Part shown: positions 11,554-23,794 of the stretch, piece after piece
How the letters are laid out: each line of letters starts with the position of its first letter
Position numbering within the stretch: the stretch's first letter is position 1
From: Monocercomonoides exilis
Lineage: Eukaryota > Preaxostyla > Oxymonadida > Polymastigidae
Direction of reading: 5' to 3'
Assembly: GCA_001643675.2 (NCBI GenBank)
Contig: LSRY02000014.1
Location: 1,164,001 to 1,228,000, forward strand
DNA length: 64,000 nucleotides
Position numbers and translations under genes: made by a program
The notes under the pieces: model-generated
What the model saw: the letters and a program-made list of their open reading frames with translations, nothing else
Databases searched by the model: none
What the model was told of the DNA's origin: nothing

Positions 11554-14500
11554 ATGAGCGGATGTTCGCTTTTTTTGATTTGTCTACTCATCGCCAAAGC
11601 GTTTGAAGAACAAGATGTGTTTCGATTTTTTGAGTCAGAACAACAGGATACTTGCTCTGAAACATATCTGCACAATAACCGTGCTTATTCAAATAAAGGA
11701 GGCCCAGAAAATAAATATTTATGTTTAAAGAACGCTCATGCAAGTTTGATTTTACTAAGTATATTTTCTGAAGTGAAAGGATTGCATCAAGTTCCATCAA
11801 GTGCGTTAAATTCGTTTTTTGAATTCTTCAACTCCTCTGCTTTATTACAAAGTATTGCAATTGGATACACAAATTATCCATTTATGATAATTACAGGAAA
11901 ATCAACTGTAATTGTGGATTCCTGCATTTCTCACCAAAAATTGGTAACTCCATTTCATTTGCAAAGTGGGACAATCTGCCTTTCAAACCTGAGTTTGATC
12001 CCCCAAAAGAATCTTTGTCCTTCCAGCCTCATATTTTCATCTGATGATTCGAATTCTGTCATTTTGAGAAATTCCATCGTTGCAGATCTGACTGTTTCAT
12101 CATCGGACTATTTCCTGTTGTCTGGAAAGAGCAAAATGAAACAGATTGATCATTGTGCCTTCAGTAACATGTCTGTGAAATATGACAAGAACAGTGATTA
12201 CCAGATGGACCATTCATACTTGTTCAGTTCAATGGAGAACAGCCTCATTTATTCGTGTGTGAATGTCTTTGAAGGAGGGATTTCGAGTGGATCTTATTCT
12301 TCACACGAATTTGTCTGCAAAAACACAACAATAAGCAACGGGAAAAGAGAAACAAATGCTCTTCAGAAAAAAAGAAAAACTGAATATTACAGATAGTCAA
12401 TCGTTTTCGTTGTGTGAATGGATTGATTGCACAGCACCACAAGGAGGCGCTCTTTATGTTCATGACAATGAAAATGCTATTCTCACTGTTGAAAATTGTT
12501 CATTTTCAAGATGCATTTCTTCAACAAAAGGTGGAGCAATATATGCTTTGAAGATTGCAGAATGTATTGTGCGACACACAACATTTGCTGAATGTTCAGC
12601 ACAAGCCACCTCGGACTTTGGAGGAGGAGGAATTATGGCTGAGAATGCGTATGTCCAGTCAATGGTTGATGATTGCTATTTTCAAAACTGTTCTTCGGGA
12701 AACGATGGAGGGGCAATAAACCTACGACCAACAATGACAATTAAACAAAAACGTTGCATTATTAATTCTGTCTTTTTGCTTTGCCATTCAACACTTGATT
12801 GTGGAGGCGCTGTTATGCATTGGAACTGCACTGATCAAGTTGTAATTTCAAATTGTTTATTTTATCATTGCTCTTCATTTTATGCAGGTGCAGTTTGCTT
12901 GTTGCTGAATACAAATAATAATGGTATTTTGTTTTATTACTGTTTCTTTCATAACAATACTTGTAATGAAGGTGGACGTGATATTATTCTTCATGGTTCA
13001 ACATCTAATAATATTGATCCAACTTGCTATTCGACAAGGCAAACATCATACAGAGTTAGTACAAATTGGAATCAGACTTCAGACAGAAGCGAATGGCTTC
13101 GCAATGATTTTGGAAATGTGAGATTTGTTTCTTCAACTGATTCACAACCAAAAGGCAACGACACATATGCTTGTGGAATTTATGAATCATATCCATGCAG
13201 CACGATCAGCCGTTGCCTCACACAACTCATTCCAGACTTGGTTCCCAATGTAGAAGTATCTTCGGGAACGATTATCGAAACAAATAGTTTTGATTGTGGA
13301 GTCAACACTTTTACTGTTTATGGCCAAAGCAATATGAGCACAGCAATCCATTCAGAATTTGAAGCATCTGGGTTGTCTCTATTTTCAGTCTCAACAGGCA
13401 CATTGGCTGCCAGAGACTTTGTTCTTGTGCATGACTCGGATCATCCGAATAATCGTGGGTCAAGGCTGTTTGAGATAAGTGGAGCAGGAGGAATGAGCAT
13501 CAGCAGAGTGAACATAACTTTTGGGAGCAGACAATCAGCAGAAACAGCATTTTCGACAGAACTGATCAATGCCCAGAATGGGATGTTTCAGATGGAACAT
13601 GTGAACTGGGCAAAGACGATTTCCAGAAATTCACTGTTTTCGCTTTCTTCAACAAATGAGATTTCATTGGCACTTTCCGAGTGTGCATTTGATGGGATTG
13701 AGAGAACAACGAGCGGAGCAGCTGTAATGTCATTTTCCAATGACAAGGTAAATATCGATATGGATTTTTGCACATTTAAAGGTTGTGGAAGCAGAACATC
13801 TGCTGATGGGGGATCGATGATGCTGTGCGTTAGTGATAGAAATGAAGTGAAAGTGAAAGGCGGTAATTTTGATGAATGCTATTGTTCAGCATCATATGGA
13901 CTTGGAGGAGGAATCCTTCTTCGATTGCTGAATGAAAATCCCAATTTCATGATTTCTTCTTCATTCGGAACAAACACAGCCAAATGGGGGAATGATATCT
14001 TTGTTATTTCACCCAATCTGCAAGCAATCGCCAATCTTCAAAAGATTTCTTGCGTTTCAGCCACTTTGGATTCTTTTGACAAAGTTCGAGGATATGACAA
14101 TGGAAACAACAGTGTTGCCATTCCTCTCTGCATCTATCTCCTCCCCACTCCAGAAGAAATACATGTGAGCAACGTCGAGGCATCTGACCATTCTCATTGT
14201 GGAATTGTCCAATTCCCTTGCTTGACTTTGAAGCACTCGCTCACAAGGCAAGAAGCTTCAAAACGTGTGGTTATGAGTGGAATGATTATGATGAGCGATG
14301 AATTGGCCTTAGCTGGACAGAAACATGAAATCCGAGGAAATGATGATCAAAGTGGTTGGACAATCTCTGATTCAAGTTCAACATCCAATTCATCGATGAT
14401 TTCAGCAAGTGTTGAAACAGAATTATCAAAACTCATCTTTTCTCTTCCATCTTCCCTTCCTCTTCACTCCACTTTCATTTCGTCATCTTCATCATCAATA

Positions 14501-17500
14501 ACTCTGTCTCAATGTTCTCTTTCTCTTCAAGATCCATCATCAGAATTGACATTTCTGTTCTTGTCTGTTGAGTCAGGGATCTTAGCCATCGACACATTCT
14601 CAGCTTCATCAATTGTATTGAGAAGAAATCCTCTGATTTCATTGTCTGGAAGTGGAACAAATACCGAGTTGATGAGCACTCTGTGGTTGAACATGACGAA
14701 ATGCCATTTCACAAATGTGGAAAGATCAGCGGGAAGTGGAGGCTGTGTGAGTATTGACAACAGCAACGATGAAAATTCAAATGGTGAAATAATTATTGAA
14801 GGATGTGATTTTGATGAATCCTCTGTTTTCGCTGATGGAAGCAGAGGAGGGGCCATTGATGCTCAGTTGAAAGGGAATACGCATTTGGATATTATTTCAT
14901 GCACATTCACAGGATGCACAGCACCAGCTAAAGAAGAGAAGACTGGGTTTGGAGGAGGAATTGCACTGAAGCTGATTGATGATGATTCTTCATTTGTGAT
15001 CTCATCCCCTGTTTTTGATGCTAGCAAGCCAAATGTTGCGAAATATGGAAATGACCTGTTTATCGAATCATCAAACTTGACAAAGAGCATCACAAACTCC
15101 TCCCTTCCATTTGTATCTGAGCATTTAAATAACATTTCGTTGGATTCATTGAGCGGCTTTGATGGGAGCGACACAACGAATGCCATTCCACTGCTCAATT
15201 TCTGGCGAGCGATTGGGTCAGAGATATTTATTGGGAGCGAAGGTTGCGATGTGTGCGTGTGTGGATTCTCAGATTATCCTTGTCTGTCGATGGATCATTC
15301 GTTGACAAGACTGGCAGAAGGAAATGAAAGGAATATCAACATCATTGGAAAAGGGAATCTTCAGAAAAGTGTTGATGTGAGTGGAATATCAGTGAAATCG
15401 GATAAGAGCAGCATGTGCTCATTGGAATGTGTCTTATCACTTGAACCAGTCCAAGATACTGCAATGAAAATTTCTGGAATTACATATTTCGAACTGATAA
15501 ACTTTGTGATTCCATCGTCATTCACGAATGGGCTGAATGTTTTGTTACAAGTTGGATCGAGTGAAGGATTGTTGACTGTAAAAGATTGTTCATTCAGCAA
15601 AAATGAGGAAAGCAGAGAAGAAGAAATAATAAACTTTGGGTTGATAAAAGCAGATGGAGGAATAGTTCAGTTGGAATTTGTGACGATTCAATCACTTTGC
15701 TTTTCACAAGATATTATTTCTGTGTTGTCAACAACAGCATTGAACATTAATAATCTGACAATGAAGAATGTTGAGCTGGAAGGAGCAAGCGGATTGAGTA
15801 TTTCAAAGAGTTCAATGAGAGAAAAAAATGAAATTGATCAAGATGTTCTCGTTGAGTGGAGCTCATTCGAAGAAGTCACTCAGAACACAATCAATGATAT
15901 TCCTATCATTCGAAATGATAATGATGAGCCATTGAAAATTGATATCAGAAACACAACGATGAAGAGATGCGGAGGAACAAGGTGTAGAAAGGGTGGAGGT
16001 ATATTTTCTGTGTTGAATGAGGGAGGAAAGTTTGACTGTTCATTTTGCATGATATCTGAGTGTTTCTGCTCGACCACTGGAAGAGGAGGGTGGCTGTTTT
16101 TGGAAGGAACCTCGATAGTTGAACAGCCTCTGAAGTTTGTTTTATCGAATGTCACATTCAGAGACAATACTGCACAGAGGGGAAGAGATGTTTATGTGAA
16201 ATGCTACTCAATTGATGCACAAATAGTTGATAGACAATTCTTACTGGATTTCAGAGCGCCATTTGAGAAGGAGCTGGCGATTTGGGGCTGCACAACAGAC
16301 TCGTTTGTTGGGGAAGAAGATCTTCTGCTGATGGTTGTGAAATACCAGAGTGAGACAATATTTGTATCAGCTGTTGCAGAAAATCACACAGACAGCAAGC
16401 AATGCGGAGAATTTGAAGCACCATGTCAATCATTGAATGTTGGAGCGCAACATATCGTGCCATCGAATTATTCTCAGCTGCTAATCTCAAAGGAAGCTGT
16501 GATTGTTGGAGAATTCAGTGTACAGAATGTAATCATATATTCATTGCAATCAATGTCGGCTTCTCTCATTCATCTGAACTGGATTGTTGCTGGTAGAGAA
16601 AATCTAATCACGACCTCAGAAAATGTTCGGATTGAAAGATTGAAATTCAACTTTGGGCAGTTATTTTCTTATTCGGGCAGTTCTATCATTCACAAAGCAA
16701 GCGGACAGCTTTCTCTTTTATTTGTTGATTTCTCTTCTGCTGGATTGTCAAGCAACAATCAACCTGTTGTTTTTCTTAATTCAACATTGCTGAGCATCGA
16801 AAATGGAATTCTTCATGTTGACAACTGCTCAGTGTCACTCCTATCATTCAAGAAGCCTTCGTTTCTGCTTTGCGGAGATGAGATATCATTGAAAAATGTG
16901 AAAATGAATAATTTTGAAGCAATGGGGAATGTGTTTGTGATTGATGGATGCAAAAAAGTTGTATTCAATGGAATTGATGCTGATGGAGTGAAATTGTCTG
17001 ATGGCTGCATCTTTTCAATAAATGATTCAACTTCAGGAACAATTTCCGTTGGAGGCTCCACATTCAATAACTGTTCAAGAAATTCAGAAGGCACTTCTGT
17101 TTTCACTGCGTTTTCAACTTCTGCTCAAATGGCTCTTTCTAATTGCTCTTGCTCAAACTGTAGTTCCATGTCTGGCAAAGGGAGTGTTATGGAATTGAGC
17201 AATGCGATTGATGCTTTGATGGATTTATGTCGATTTGTTGGAGTGCTTGGAAAAGAAAGTGAAAATGAGAGAAACAATAATTTTGAAGAAATATGCAAAT
17301 GGAATGGGTCTCTGGTTCATTCAACAAACTCAACAATAATGATGAAATATGTGACAATATTGAATACTTCATCAGGTGGATTATCGGTGTTAGCTGGCAA
17401 TATAACAATCGAGAAAGGAGAGTTTATGAACAACAATCCATTCATTGAAAAATATCCATCACTTCGAAGAAATATCATATGCTCAGATTCTGCTTCACTG

Positions 17501-18964
17501 TCTGTCTCCAGCTTGAAAGGGGGAGATGGAGTGTTGCCCAATTCTTCTCTTTGGATTCTGGATGATGGATGTGATTTGAGAGGAATAGCAGGAGAAAGAT
17601 CATCTCTTTTCTTCATTCCCAGACTGGAAGAAGTTTCAGTGAATGAGAATGGCAGCAACATTGTTGTGAAATTCAGGGGAGAGCTCTTTTTGCCATGTGA
17701 TTTGTCATTCAGACTTGTGTATAAAACAGGAGATGTTGAGTTGGTTGAGACATATCAATTTGAGGAACGCAGTTTTGTGTCAGAAACAGAAGTGACTGGG
17801 ACAATCCCATCAGAAAATATTTCAATGATTGCAGATGAGACAGAGGTATCAGTGATGATTCTGTTTGGGAAGCAATTGGCTGCAACCTCTCCACAAATAC
17901 TGAAGAACAAAACAGAATCAAAAAAAGGAAATGAAAAGGTGGTTGAAGGAGGGAATGAAGTGCGATCATCATGGATAATAATAGTTATTATTGTGCTAAT
18001 TGTTTTGTTTGTAGTTGTGCTTCTGGTATTTGTTGTAGTCATTGTGCTGCTGAGAAAGAAACTGAAAGAAGCAGAAAAGAAAGTTGAAAATGAGAAATCA
18101 GAAAACGATCAAATAATGGAAAAGATTGAGAAGAGAAGAGGAAGCAATGGAGGAAGCTTTGAGATGAATGAAATCCCATCAACATTACTGGAAGGGATGA
18201 CGAGCCAACTTCCACTTCTCATTGACAACGATGAAGAACTTCCAGAGTCTCCGTTAATGGCCGATGAAGAGCTGAATGAAAATGATATGCCAGATTTGGA
18301 ATCTCCATTGCCATTTCCCGAGGAAGATTCTGCTGCTGGAGCACCAAAATCTCATTCGCTCAGTGTTATATCAGCAAAGAAGCCATTTCGAGAGAAAGAG
18401 AAAAAGAACATCAAAATATTGCATTCGGTCATTCATTCAGTTCAAGGTGATTTCACGCTGGGAACAAGAGCGATGGATGTTGTTGATGGGAAAGAAGTGG
18501 TTTTGGCAGTTGCAGAGCTGTTTGGGCATTTGATTTCAGTTGGAGACGAAAGAATGGAAATGATGGGGAAACAGCTGTGCCCATATTCAATCTTTGTTGA
18601 GGAAGGAAACGAAAATGAAATATACCTATTAACCGAAGAGCTGACTGATGAAAAACAGAAAGAGGAAATGAAGCGATGGAAGGCACCTGAAGCGGTAGAT
18701 GAAGAAGAGGGAATTGAAAAGGCAGTTGTTTTCACACTTGGACTGATTCTCCATGAAATGACAACAGGGGAAGTGCCTTTGAGCGAATGCAATGCAGAAG
18801 AAGCGCAGGAAATGATGAGGGATGGAGTGCGACCGCTGACAGAAGGAATCGAAGGAGAAGATCTGGTTGAGCTGATGGAGAAGATGTGGGCAGATGAACC
18901 AAATGACAGACCCATGTTGGCAGAGGTGATTGACTTGTTGAAAGAGCTTGAGGAAGAGATTTGA
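11554..18964 (+). pseudogene. Giant secreted beta-helix (POMP/pectin-lyase-fold) type I membrane protein with degenerate kinase-like tail; one frameshift
   Basis: Two overlapping frames (11554-12396 and 12356-18964) are one gene of about 2470 residues broken by a one-base frame change, most likely in the A7 run at 12367-12373. The start at ATG 11554 gives a signal peptide (MSGCSLFLICLLIAKAF). The ectodomain repeats short C-F-x-x-C and GGAI/GGGI turns typical of right-handed beta-helix 'polymorphic outer membrane protein' repeats. One strongly hydrophobic helix (about 17970-18050) is followed by a basic stop-transfer RKK. The cytosolic tail carries a kinase-like C-lobe (RWKAPEAV, FTLGLILHEMTTGEVP, NDRPMLAEVIDLL) but no VAIK, HRD or DFG motifs, so catalysis is unlikely. 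Surface sensing or adhesion is inference from the family. The frame break may be a sequencing or assembly error rather than true decay. Confidence 0.7.
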
Positions 18965-19980
18965 CGCTTCTTGGTTTGATTTCTTTGTTTCTTGTCTGCA
19001 TGCTTGAAGAATGGAGCAAAACTTTGGAAATGATGATTTATAAAAACATCTCAGACCTTGTGATTTGTTTTAAATCCGATCCAATTGAACTTCCTGATCG
19101 TGTGGATAATTATATTGAAGGGTTCATCAAATTTGTGTTTCTGTGCGATCTTTTCACGATTGTTTCATGTGTTAATCTTTTCGTTTTGACGTTTCCACAT
19201 CTCTCAGACAAGCTCACTAAACATGTTTTATTTGCGTGTACTAATCTATTTCTGAATATCAATTATTTTTTGTTTTAGGGTTGAGAATTTTCACATTTCT
19301 TCGTTTTTGGTTTTGTGTATCTCTAACATCTTTGAATATTCGATGAATTCAATTGAATTTTGTTTGATAATTCTTACTTGGCCTTTACATAAACTGTTGC
19401 AATTTTTTATATAATTATTTTCCATCTTATTAATTATTTCTTTTTATGAATTTTCTAAATTTTTCTGAGTAGAAAAAAGGATATAATAATTTTTATTTTC
19501 TTTGAATTCATTTATATAAGTGTCTGCGGAAGCGAATAAAAATTACGGAAGCATCTATTTATACCAGTCAGTAATTTCACTGACTCAGAGTTAATATCCC
19601 TACAAATATCGCACGGCAATATGCTTTTACAACTTTTCTTTAACAATGACAAACCTTTGGTGAAAATTTTTTATTAAAAAATTGCAAAAATAAAGATGAA
19701 GTTTCTCTGAAATTTTTGAAATGTTTCTCATAGACTTTCTTTAAAAAAAAAATTAAATCTAATAATTAATAAACAAATTATTAAAAAGTTTCAGTAATTC
19801 TTCGTTTTTATTGATTTATCAAAGTTATTCAATAAACAACTGAAGAAAATAAGAAATGAATGAAAAAGCAAAATGAATAATATCTGTTTTTTATCAAATT
19901 TTTTGATTTCTCTTTTGCTGACTATTGGTTTGAGTTTTCCAAATTTTGCTTGTTGAGTTTTCTGTTCGACGGAAAAAATA
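18965..19980. other. AT-rich intergenic sequence
   Basis: No supported gene. A 105-residue open frame overlapping the preceding stop is AT-composition and has no domain. Confidence 0.5.
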
Positions 19981-19989
19981 AAAGAGATG

Positions 19990-21130
19990 AACAGAAGAAT
20001 TGGAGGTGATTGTGGAAGACACAGTGAAGAAGGATCCGAAGTTGATAGAGATGGAAACGATGGAGATGTCGCCTGAGGAGCAGTGGAGGAGAGCTGAGAG
20101 AGGCAGAAAAGAAGAATGAAGAAAAGATCAAGAAGAGAGTATATGCGAAAAGCTTGGGGCATTCCGAACCATCAGAGCATCTTCTATCCCAGAGTGGATC
20201 GACTGAATACATCTTGGGGAAGGACTCAGACAAGATTCCAGAATGGGTATTAAAAAAGGAGGTTGAGGAAGAAGAGACAAGGAAAAGAACACCATCTCCC
20301 TCTGTTTCATCCACTTCAACAACAGATACTTCAGATACAGAATCGACTTTTGTTCGTGGGGAGGACTTGTGTCCAACCACCTCATCAATGTCGAATCTGG
20401 TGGATGCAATGGCCTGCTCTTCACCACATGAAAAGCTGATTGTGGATCTGAGGGATTCACTGTTCATGCTGCTTCATGGAAGGAACGAGAAGAAAGAGAT
20501 GGCGATTGGGAGTTTGCAGGAAAGGGAGCAGACAGCTGCCCAGATTCTGTTCTGGGTGGCGAATGGAGCACTTCATTCATTTGATGAAGAAAAAGAATTG
20601 CCTTCGCTGGCCAACCTGAGTCCTCACATTGTGCTGTTCTCAGAGCACATGGTGATCTGCATTGCCCTCCACTTCGACTTCTCATCTTCAGACTCAGATT
20701 CATCATCCATCTTATCAACAACAGTTGTGACATCTGCAAGTGATGATGATGATGATGATGACTCTCTGCCTTCATCAGCTTTTGAGGATGAGGATGATTT
20801 CAAAAAAGAGTGTCTGAGGTGGAAGGCGCCCGAGCTGCTGATGAACAAGAAGATGGGAGCAACAAAGGAGTCGGTGGCATTCTAGATTGGGATGATGGTG
20901 TGGGAGTGTCTGACGCTGGATATCCCATTTGGGGAGTGTGAGGCGGGGATTGCAGGAGACAAGATTGTGAAGGGAGAGATGCTGGAAGAAAAGAAGATGG
21001 AAATTGAGTTGTTTGACTCGGAGCAAGAGAGTTTGTTAGTTCTTTAATTGATTGGCCGAGTCAGATCGATATCTGTCGGATGATGTTGGATAGGATGCCT
21101 TTGGTAGAAATGATGACCACTCAATCAGAT
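19990..21130 (+). pseudogene. Decayed kinase-like cytosolic tail of a beta-helix membrane protein relative
   Basis: The best frame (20154-20885) contains MACSSPHEKLIVDLRDSLFM, TAAQILFWVANGALHSF, LSPHIVLFSEHMVICIAL and RWKAPELLMNKKMG, the pattern of the kinase-like tails in this family, plus Ser/Asp-rich loops. A TAG at 20883-20885 interrupts it. The sequence continues in frame after the stop (IGMMVWECLTLDIPFGECEAG) and then in another frame (WPSQIDICRMMLDRMPLVEMM) to about 21130. Upstream, MEMSPEEQWRRAERGRKEE at about 20050-20120 sits in a different frame. No beta-helix ectodomain or membrane helix precedes it. It is therefore a truncated, multiply broken relative of the gene at 11554-18964, sharing only the tail architecture. 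Confidence 0.72.
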
Positions 21131-21323
21131 ACAACAAATAATAGACCCGAATGACACGTATGCAACAAAAAGGAAAGAGAAAGAGATGAAGATGAAGCAG
21201 ATGAAAGTCGAGTGATGATAGAATTCCCAGGAATAAAGAATGTGAATAATAAATAAGGTTGGAGCAAAAAACGAAGATCAAGTTTGGATTCAGATGAACA
21301 TCGAAAAGAAGAAGAAGAAGAAG

Positions 21324-21354
<31 letters not shown>

Positions 21355-22146
21355 GAGGAATGGAATCAACAGATGAAGAAGATGTTGTTGTACAATCCGA
21401 TGGACAAGTCACTGTGAAGTGGTATCGATCAATATTCCGATATCCAATGCATGCCTCAAACAGTTAATTTTTATCAATAGCAGCCAATGTCCACTCACGC
21501 AAACATGGCACATGAGATGGAGTTCGTCTGCAAAAGAACTCATCCATAGCTTTCTGTTCCTCAAAAAAGGCTTTTTGAGATTTTCGCTCTTCATTATTTT
21601 TGCTTCTTTTCTTTCCTTTTTCTTCTTCCATTCTTTCTCCGTTTTGGCCTCCATAGTGTGCTCAATTTTTTTGCAATTTTCAAGCTGATCCTCATGCTCT
21701 ATTAGAAGAGTTGAAAACATATTCCATGTGTCGTTGAGCAAATCATTCTAATCAATAAATGCAACAATGAAATATTCGCATGTTGCTGATGGAAACATAT
21801 AAATTTTCAAGCGAAAAAAATACTTGATGTTCGATAAAGAAGAGAAGGTGAATTAAGCCACCAGAAGAGGTAATTGAAATGAAAAGACAATATATCATGC
21901 AAAGAAGAAGAAGAAGATGTTGTGATAATCATTGTTGCTGCAACTGCTGTTGATGATGTTGCTGATGTTGTTGAACAGATGGAATAAGCGGATTAGACTC
22001 AGATAACCATAAAAGTTGCAAGAGTGATTTCAGTTTTGACACAGACGACAATCTTTTCTAAGATATCACATCTGATTCACTGAGAAGAAGGAGATAATCA
22101 AGAAAATGCAGTTTTTATATTTCAGACAATGATGCATTTTTGAAGC
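21131..22146. other. No clear gene; includes a GAA microsatellite
   Basis: Contains an uninterrupted (GAA)n tract at about 21305-21355. A minus-strand open frame at 21741-21409 (110 codons) has a Lys/Glu coiled-coil composition and no recognisable domain; I do not call it. Confidence 0.45.
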
Positions 22147-22398
22147 TTAATGAAAAATGAAAAAACCATTTAGATCTTTTGAGGTGTTCCAATTGTTTTG
22201 ATCTTTAATAATTGGTTCGAAGAAACTGATAACAAGATCTTCATATCCTTCTTCTTCCAGCTTTTCATCCAGCTTTCTGTTCAACGTTATTTCCTTCTTC
22301 ACCTTTTTGCTTTCTTTTTTCTTCTTTCCATTCAGCCACCTCGAGGAAAATGAAAAAATTCTCTTGAAAAAATTGTTCCTTTCTTTTCTTCTCAACAT
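22147..22398 (-). pseudogene. 3' fragment of paralogous family, copy 3
   Basis: The minus-strand frame matches only the C-terminal exon end of the family: ERNNFFKRIFSFSSRWLNG parallels the EREKTEACLKFFHLLSRRL region of copy 1, and KLDEKLEEEGYEDLVISFF parallels KMEEEGYEDAIIS. Nothing upstream resembles the rest of the gene. It is most likely a truncated copy. Confidence 0.6.
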
Positions 22399-23352
22399 TT
22401 CGGAAAAATGAAAATATAAAATTTATTCTCCATTCAAATGCAAAAACGTTTTCAAACCTGAAAAATTATCTGTAACGCCCTTTTTCTGCATTATCACATT
22501 TATATAGCATATGATTAACAAACCATTTTGGAATTAACATGACAACAAAACAAAAATTCAAAAATTGTTGAATTTAATGATTCCAATCTATCCTATTTAT
22601 AAGCATCACTCATACACTGCTTTCAGCCTTTAGCATTTTGCGAAGTGAGTGTTGTGAAAAACAGAGCAAAGCTTTTCAGGTTTATTGGAATGGTTTAACT
22701 GATCAAACAGTTTTCCTTTTGTTTGACATATGTTGACAAATCTGGAAATTTTGATATAAATATAGGTTATGAAATTAGCTCAATACTTTCCTGAATGGAA
22801 TTATTAATGAATTCAGAATTGATGTTTTTTCTCTCATTTGTGTTTTCTCTAATCATATACAATTTATTGCAATATAGATTATTTCAAAAATTTCACAAAA
22901 ATTCACAAAAATTCACAGAAAAAAATATATTTTCAAAAATTATCACCCAAATTGAAATTAAAAAAAAAAAAAAAAATTATAAAAATAAAAAAAAAAAATT
23001 CAATTGCAAAAAGTTTTGTTTTTGTTGATCAAAACACGAAAATAGTAATATTTTTCTCTGAGATGATTTATTTAAAAAAGATACTTAAATTTTTGATGAT
23101 GTCATCACAAAAGAGTTTAAAAATTGGGTTTTTGGAAAGAATAAAAATAAAATCATTCATTTTATAAAAGCACTTCATCGTTCAACAATTTCTGGATAAC
23201 GTGCATTTTTTTGGAAATTGTTTTTTTAGACAAATAAAAAGAATATTGGAACTTTCATATAATGATTATTCTTGTATCTATTGATTTCTTTTGAGTTAAT
23301 AATGTGTTGAAATGTGAAAAAAGTTGTTAAAAAAACGTGAAAAAATAATTTA
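22399..23352. other. AT-rich intergenic sequence
   Basis: No supported gene. Open frames at 22795-23167 encode only Lys/Phe/Ile homopolymer-like peptides reflecting A/T tracts. Confidence 0.5.
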
Positions 23353-23750
23353 CAGATATCGCATAAAATACCGGACATCGCACAAAATACCGGACAAGAT
23401 CGATTTCACAATAACTGCACAAAGAAAAATTCTGGTAATTTTCCTCAAAACATATCTCGTCAATGCAAACTCACGTAACATACAAAACTTTCAGCACAGC
23501 TTCATTTGTGCTCAGAAAAAATTATTTTTAAAAATCTCGGAGAAACTCAAAATCTTATTTCTTCGAGATATCAATCATTTATTTTTTCTGAGCTCAAGCG
23601 AAGAAGTCCTGAAAGTTTAATATATTAAATGAGTTTGCATTGACGAGATATGTTTTGAGGAAAATTACCAGAATTTTTCTTTGTGCAGTTATTGTGAAAT
23701 CGATCTTGTCCGGTATTTTGTGCGATGTCCGGTATTTTATGCGATATCTG
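23353..23750. mobile_element. Foldback (palindromic) non-autonomous DNA element
   Basis: A 398-bp element flanked by TA on both sides (23351-23352 and 23751-23752). The outer arms of about 125 bp are near-perfect inverted repeats beginning CAGATATCGCATAAAATACC. The inner arms continue as a diverged inverted repeat, so the whole element can fold into a hairpin. Each arm starts with a tandem pair of the unit ATCGCAYAAAATACCGGACA, as expected for transposase-binding sites. It has no coding capacity. The TA duplication and CAG terminus fit mobilisation by a Tc1/mariner-pogo transposase (inference). Confidence 0.85.
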
Positions 23751-23794
23751 TACTATAAAATTTCATTCAAACTGAGCAAATGAAGATATCTGCT

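Noticed and set aside
12361-12396. Possible intron to explain the frame change in the beta-helix gene
   Set aside because: No GT donor in a usable position before the overlap; a one-base change in the A7 run is simpler.
18961-19278. 105-codon frame overlapping the stop of the beta-helix gene by four bases
   Set aside because: AT-composition peptide without recognisable domain; the overlap looks accidental.
21305-21355. (GAA)n tract as a possible CRISPR-like or satellite array
   Set aside because: Simple trinucleotide repeat without spacers.
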